Source of the DNA: Polyangium sp. y55x31
GTDB taxonomy: Bacteria > Myxococcota_A > Polyangia > Polyangiales > Polyangiaceae
Direction: 5' to 3'
NCBI RefSeq assembly: GCF_029946505.1
Contig: NZ_JARZHG010000004.1
Span: 496,001 to 560,000, forward strand
Length of the DNA stretch: 64,000 nucleotides
Shown here in pieces: positions 60,242 through 64,000 of this stretch (positions are counted from its first letter, which is position 1; each line of letters begins with the position of its first letter). The notes under the pieces were generated by a model. It saw nothing but the letters and a program-made list of their open reading frames with translations, was not told the DNA's origin and did no database searches. The position numbers were made by a program, and so were the translations under genes.

Positions 60242-61456
60242 TCAAAACCGGTACGTCGTGCCGATCGTGGCGCCCATCAGCACGATCGTGCCGTCCTCCG
60301 TGGGGACGATGCGCAGGTTGCCGAGCTGAGCGTCGATGCGGAGCGCGGGCGAGAGAGCGAGGACGAGGTCGAGGGCAGCGCCGAAGGAAAAATGCGTGGT
60401 GCTGCGGCCTTCGTAGGTGACGCCGTTCGGCGCAGTGACGGTGCTGCCGAGGCGAACGAAGGGGCCGAGGAGGAGCTCGGGGCCGACATGAAAGGAAAAA
60501 CCCTCCTTGCGGCCGTCGGGCGCGGTCTTGACGGCAGGGGAGAAGAGCCAGCGGCCGCCGAGGTCGATCCACAAGGCGGGGGGTCCGGCGAGGTTGCCCG
60601 AGAGTCCCGCGAAGAGCTCGACCCCGGATTCGCCGATCGCGTAGCCGCCGCGCAGCGCCCCGACGAAGGCGGCAGCGCTGCCCGTGGCGCGGCTTCCGGA
60701 GGACGCAGCGGAGGAAAACCCGATGAGCGCGCTGAGGAAGACGGGTTTGCCCGCGGTGTAGGGAGGCCAAACGGTTTGTCGGGAGCCGCCGAGGTACGAC
60801 ATCATGACCTCGTTCTTCGACGCCGGCTGAGGCGGCGGCGGGGGCGGCGGCGGCATGAATTGCCCCATGTTCCAGGGGGTTTGTGGAGCGCCGAACGGCG
60901 GAAGCGAAGGCGGCGGCGGAGAGGGCGGCGGAGGTGGCGGCGGCGCCGGGATGGGGGGCGGCGGCGGAGGCGGCGGGAGGGGTTGTTCCCAGGGGAGAGC
61001 GCCGACGCCGACGCCCTCGGGGCGCATGAGGACGGTGAGCATCTCCTGGATCTGGGCGGCCTGCTTCTGAGGGTCGACGTCGCGGGCGACGGACTCGACG
61101 CGGCCGAGGGAGGCAAGGTACGCGGCGATCTCGACGCGGGTGGTGGTGGCAGCAGGCTCGACGCGGGTGGAGAGGACCCAGTTCGCCCGAAGGATATTGG
61201 CGATGGTGGCGTACTCCTCGGGCGTATCGGCCGTGCCGTCGACGATACGAACGAGCGCGGCCTGGGTCTCGACCTCGGACGCGACGGAATGGCTGAGCGA
61301 TGCCGCCCCCCGCGTGACGTCGAGATCGAGCGCGATGCGCGCCGCCGGCGCCGCGCCGCCCTGCGAAGGAAGGACGACGACACGATCGGCAAGGGCAGGA
61401 GCCGCCGAAAGGAGGAGAAGCGGGACGAGGGATAAGGCGGGGGCGCGGAGACGCAT
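60242..61456 (-). CDS. Exported Pro-rich protein with barrel-like C-terminus
   Basis: A 404-residue exported protein. The signal ([16 protein letters not shown]) is followed by an N-terminal domain (about 25-155; [30 protein letters not shown]), a long Pro-rich stretch (about 155-215; [14 protein letters not shown]), and a C-terminal ~180-residue region of alternating strands ending in a terminal Phe (TYRF), typical of an outer-membrane barrel. The N-terminal part may be periplasmic. It is the first gene of the leftward run with TsaE, MlaE and the methyltransferase. Function unknown. Start ATG 61456. Confidence 0.7.
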   Translation of the reverse strand: MRLRAPALSLVPLLLLSAAPALADRVVVLPSQGGAAPAARIALDLDVTRGAASLSHSVASEVETQAALVRIVDGTADTPEEYATIANILRANWVLSTRVEPAATTTRVEIAAYLASLGRVESVARDVDPQKQAAQIQEMLTVLMRPEGVGVGALPWEQPLPPPPPPPPIPAPPPPPPPSPPPPSLPPFGAPQTPWNMGQFMPPPPPPPPQPASKNEVMMSYLGGSRQTVWPPYTAGKPVFLSALIGFSSAASSGSRATGSAAAFVGALRGGYAIGESGVELFAGLSGNLAGPPALWIDLGGRWLFSPAVKTAPDGRKEGFSFHVGPELLLGPFVRLGSTVTAPNGVTYEGRSTTHFSFGAALDLVLALSPALRIDAQLGNLRIVPTEDGTIVLMGATIGTTYRF

Positions 61457-61619
61457 GCCAGGGATGGATGTACCGCGGGTCGGGCGGGGGAGCGAGGGGG
61501 ATGCGACACGATGTCGTGCGGTGGGGCGAGGGGGCGCTGAACGTGCGACGAGGCGCCTGACTACGCTTGCCGGAACGGTGGTGGCGTCGGAGGACGGGGG
61601 CGCTGCGGCATGACGTCGT

Positions 61620-62621
61620 CTACTTGACCATCTTCTCGATCCGCAGGAGCACACGCTCCTGCAGCGACACCGGAGCAAGCACTTGGGCATCCTCCCCGAA
61701 GCTCAGGACCCACGCTTCGACCTCCGGGCACGCACGGACGCGAAGCTTCACCACAACGCCGTCTCTCGTCTCGATCGTACGCTGCGAAGGATGCCATCGG
61801 TGCGTTTTAGCATAGGTCTTCCAACGTTCAGCGAGCCAGACCTCAATATCCTCCACGTCGTGATTGTCGCTCATGAAGATCCCAAAGCGCTCGGAGAATA
61901 TCTTGATTGGGTCGTACTCCTCGATCGACGGGTAGTCGAACGTCTTGTCCTCGACTTCGACCTTTTCAATTCGACAAAACCGATATGCGGTCCACGGCTG
62001 CTTCTCTGAACGAGCGATCACGTACAGCTGGTGATCGTAGATGGCCATCGATAGCGGAGCGATGCGGATAGCCTTCTTTTCCCCGTCGAACCGCAGGTAA
62101 TCGATGGTGACCCACTTGCACCCCAAGATGGCTTCGAGGAGATCATCAAGCTCCCCCGCGCGGTCCGGTAGCGACCCTTCACCTCCGCGTCGAACAAAGA
62201 CAAACTTCCGGTCCACGTTGCAGAAGTCCTTGCGACGCCTCGCGTGTTTCACGAGAAAGTCGCGCGCCTCGTGCAGGTTCCTCCCGTAAACGGACCCCTC
62301 GAAGAGCGATGACAGGCTCGCTCCGAAACAGGCCGCGATCACTGACGAGTGCCGTAACGCGGCGTGGATCATGGTCGGCTCGAACCGGTACACGGAGCGT
62401 TTCCCCTGCCGCTCCTTGACCACACCGCGCACCTTGGCGATCGCCTTCAAGTCTCGATCGGCCGTGGGCAACGAGATACGCCAGCGCGCGCTCACGGAGT
62501 GACGGTCGTGCACCTTGCCGTCCATCAACTCGTTGAGCAGCGCGGTTGCGCGATGAAGCTCCGCGTTCCGGCCCGATTCACCCAGCTTCGCGGCCATCCT
62601 TAGATCGTACGTCATCCTCAT
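61620..62621 (-). CDS. WYL-domain transcriptional regulator
   Basis: A 333-residue regulator. An N-terminal winged helix (LLNELMDGKVHDRHSVSARWRISLPTADRDLKAI) is followed by a WYL domain (about 155-240; WVTIDYLRFDGEKKAIRIAPLSMAIYDHQLYVIA) and a WCX-type C-terminal part (HDVEDIEVWLAERW). The layout is that of BrxR/CapW-type regulators, which often repress phage-defence operons and respond to a ligand or nucleic acid. Composition is clearly less GC-rich than the preceding genes, suggesting transfer. ATGs at 62621, 62615 and 62597 are all possible; none has a strong ribosome site. Divergent from the gene at 62708. Confidence 0.85.
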   Translation of the reverse strand: MRMTYDLRMAAKLGESGRNAELHRATALLNELMDGKVHDRHSVSARWRISLPTADRDLKAIAKVRGVVKERQGKRSVYRFEPTMIHAALRHSSVIAACFGASLSSLFEGSVYGRNLHEARDFLVKHARRRKDFCNVDRKFVFVRRGGEGSLPDRAGELDDLLEAILGCKWVTIDYLRFDGEKKAIRIAPLSMAIYDHQLYVIARSEKQPWTAYRFCRIEKVEVEDKTFDYPSIEEYDPIKIFSERFGIFMSDNHDVEDIEVWLAERWKTYAKTHRWHPSQRTIETRDGVVVKLRVRACPEVEAWVLSFGEDAQVLAPVSLQERVLLRIEKMVK

Positions 62622-62656
62622 GGGATCACAAGACGGAAGTGGGCTGGCGTGCGCGC

Positions 62657-62680
62657 CGGACGAACGTACCTTCCCGTCCG
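62657..62680. promoter_or_regulatory. Inverted repeat in the WYL divergent spacer
   Basis: CGGACG-N12-CGTCCG (62657-62662 and 62675-62680) lies in the 86-base spacer between the WYL gene and the divergent ORF. It is a fair candidate for a dimeric regulator site controlling both directions. Short inverted repeats are common in GC-rich DNA, so the call is tentative. Confidence 0.35.
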
Positions 62681-62707
62681 CCGAGCGGGTTCTCGGTCGA
62701 GGAACCA

Positions 62708-64000
62708 ATGCGCAACCCCACTGATCTACGAGCCGCAGCGTCCGCGGGTGCTTCCATCGCCGCGGCAGCGATCCAGCAGCCGCTCCAAACCCCGGCCCAG
62801 AGTCCTGCCGCAGCGGTCCAGGCTCTCGATTTTGCCGAGGCGTTGTACCAAACCCAGCCGCTCGTTCCCTGGGCGGGCCGCGAGACGGCGCAGGCGGCAC
62901 AGCTCGTCGCCGAAAGCACGGCACGCGTGCGTGGGCTTCTCCCGGAGACGGCCTACCGTATGGTGACGTCTCCGCGCGACCTCTTCTCCTTCATCACGGG
63001 ACCGCATCCGTCGGGCAAAACGGCCGAGATAGTCGTGGCCGCCGAGTTCCGGGATCTCCATGCGGGCGCGGAGCCCCGGATGCACAACGGACCGAGGTAC
63101 GTGTCCTCGAATGTCGTCGATGTACGCCTCTCGCCTGACACCGCGAGCCGGCGTGACCTCCTCTTCCAGGTGCGAACGCGAGACGGGGTGCTCACCGTCG
63201 CCGGCGGGCAGGTCAAGACCGGCTCGGGCCAGTACGTAAGCGAAAGCCTCATCAAGATGGCGCAAACCTCGGGCTACGGGCGTACCGGGTACGTGGACGC
63301 TCGTTTCGTCAACCTGGACGGAAGCCCGCGTATCGCGCCGGACGCGTTCACGGCAAACCAGGCTCAGCGTCTCCGCGAGGCGGGGGTGCAGCTCCGCGGA
63401 ATCCTCGACCTCGAGGAGCGGGCAAGGTTGCTCGTGGAGAACATCGTCGGCCATGGGGAAGACGGGCTGGATCCGGTTGCACGCGAGGAACTCGTGCGCC
63501 TGCGAGACGACATCGCGGCTGCGTACGGCCTGGGAGGCGTAGCTGATCGCGCGGTCGGCAGTGCTGCCTCCGCGGCAGCGACGTCGGCCCTCGTCAGCCT
63601 CATGATGCAGGCCGCATCGGGGGGCCGGGTCGACATGGCGCAAGTCGCGCATTCGGCAGCGGGTGCTGCGGTTTGGGGCGCCGGAAGCGTGGCCGCCGAC
63701 GCCCTCGTCTACGAGGCGGCTACTGGCATGGGGCTCGCGCCGGAAGTCGCTCGTGCCGTGGCTCAGCGAACCGTGGCGGTCGGGTGCTGCGTCATCGGCG
63801 TGGTGAGCGACGCTCTTGCGGAGGCAAACGCTGTCCGCGAAGGACGAGCGACTGTCATGGATGCCCTTTCTGCCGGGGCATTCAAGACGACGATGGGGTT
63901 GCTGCCCCTGGTCATGCCGGCGCTTGGGGTCGGGGTACCGGTCCTCGCCGCGGTGCAGATCGGAGGTCGGTGGGCCCTGGCCGCGCTCCGAAACAGCGAG
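62708..64000 (+). CDS. Incomplete ORF, possible defence or mobile protein
   Basis: The reading frame is open from ATG 62708 to the window end (431 residues, no stop), so the C-terminus is missing. The N-terminal ~60 residues are Ala/Gln-rich and helical. A middle region (about 95-200; TAEIVVAAEFRDLHAG, SRRDLLFQVRTRDG, AGGQVKTGSGQYV) shows spacing that could fit a PD-(D/E)xK-like core with QxK in place of ExK, though this is speculative. The last ~150 residues form long hydrophobic Gly/Ala helices (SAASAAATSALVSLMM, AAVWGAGSVAADALV, VPVLAAVQIGG). A GAGGAA ribosome site lies 3 bases upstream. A WYL regulator is divergent. No family recognised. Confidence 0.55.
   Translation, partial: MRNPTDLRAAASAGASIAAAAIQQPLQTPAQSPAAAVQALDFAEALYQTQPLVPWAGRETAQAAQLVAESTARVRGLLPETAYRMVTSPRDLFSFITGPHPSGKTAEIVVAAEFRDLHAGAEPRMHNGPRYVSSNVVDVRLSPDTASRRDLLFQVRTRDGVLTVAGGQVKTGSGQYVSESLIKMAQTSGYGRTGYVDARFVNLDGSPRIAPDAFTANQAQRLREAGVQLRGILDLEERARLLVENIVGHGEDGLDPVAREELVRLRDDIAAAYGLGGVADRAVGSAASAAATSALVSLMMQAASGGRVDMAQVAHSAAGAAVWGAGSVAADALVYEAATGMGLAPEVARAVAQRTVAVGCCVIGVVSDALAEANAVREGRATVMDALSAGAFKTTMGLLPLVMPALGVGVPVLAAVQIGGRWALAALRNSE

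Overview
The window is high-GC DNA densely packed with genes on both strands. It looks like a chromosome segment of a myxobacterium, most likely of the Polyangium/Sorangium type. The clues are many secreted or lipoprotein genes with long Gly/Ser/Ala tracts or dicysteine repeats, two eukaryotic-like Ser/Thr protein kinases (one a 1130-residue kinase-TPR fusion), two FHA-domain sigma-54 activators, a hybrid histidine kinase and a MYXO-CTERM-like tail. I found no tRNA, rRNA, insertion sequence, prophage or CRISPR array. Assignments rest on motifs read by eye and on recalled family knowledge; no database search was run.

Layout. 0-5 kb: two cysteine-rich surface proteins, a Nudix hydrolase, NAD kinase and an HU-like protein ending in a strong terminator. 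5-14 kb: a DUF1415-like protein, citrate synthase, a tiny Cys/His protein, a three-gene lipoprotein operon led by a PHM-like copper monooxygenase, a dicysteine-rich MYXO-CTERM protein and gamma-glutamyltransferase. 13.7-19.8 kb: universal stress protein, a three-gene leftward kinase operon, adenylosuccinate lyase and a beta-helix lipoprotein. 19.9-28.7 kb: a putative alpha-ketoglutarate HExxH peptide hydroxylase with an unknown partner, a zinc-finger membrane protein, aldo-keto reductase, two HAD phosphatases, a LarA-like enzyme, a 4Fe-4S type APS/PAPS reductase and an ArsA-like ATPase. 28.7-33 kb: a Rieske dioxygenase pair, a Gfo/Idh/MocA dehydrogenase and a divergent AraC regulator.

33.5-45 kb: a nicotinate phosphoribosyltransferase-like gene next to a structured leader with an orphan terminator, a hybrid sensor kinase, a 40-residue membrane peptide, a tandem universal stress protein and a flavin reductase. 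Then comes the most unusual stretch. A helical 239-residue protein lies downstream of a sigma-54-like promoter, a 4 x 10 bp repeat and an 11 x 21 bp repeat, and next to an FHA/sigma-54 activator. Four consecutive hairpins, a permuted papain-like amidase and a TonB-like gene preceded by 9-bp phased GCGC repeats follow.

45-61.5 kb: surface lipoproteins, an OPT transporter, an SMP-30-like lactonase, the large kinase-TPR protein, two more secreted proteins flanking a duplicated scrap of a sigma-54 activator, the second FHA/sigma-54 activator, and a leftward run of methyltransferase, MlaE permease, TsaE and an outer-membrane-like protein. 61.6-64 kb: a WYL-domain regulator with lower GC, divergent from an incomplete ORF running off the right edge. 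That pair has the look of a mobile or defence module and is truncated by the window.
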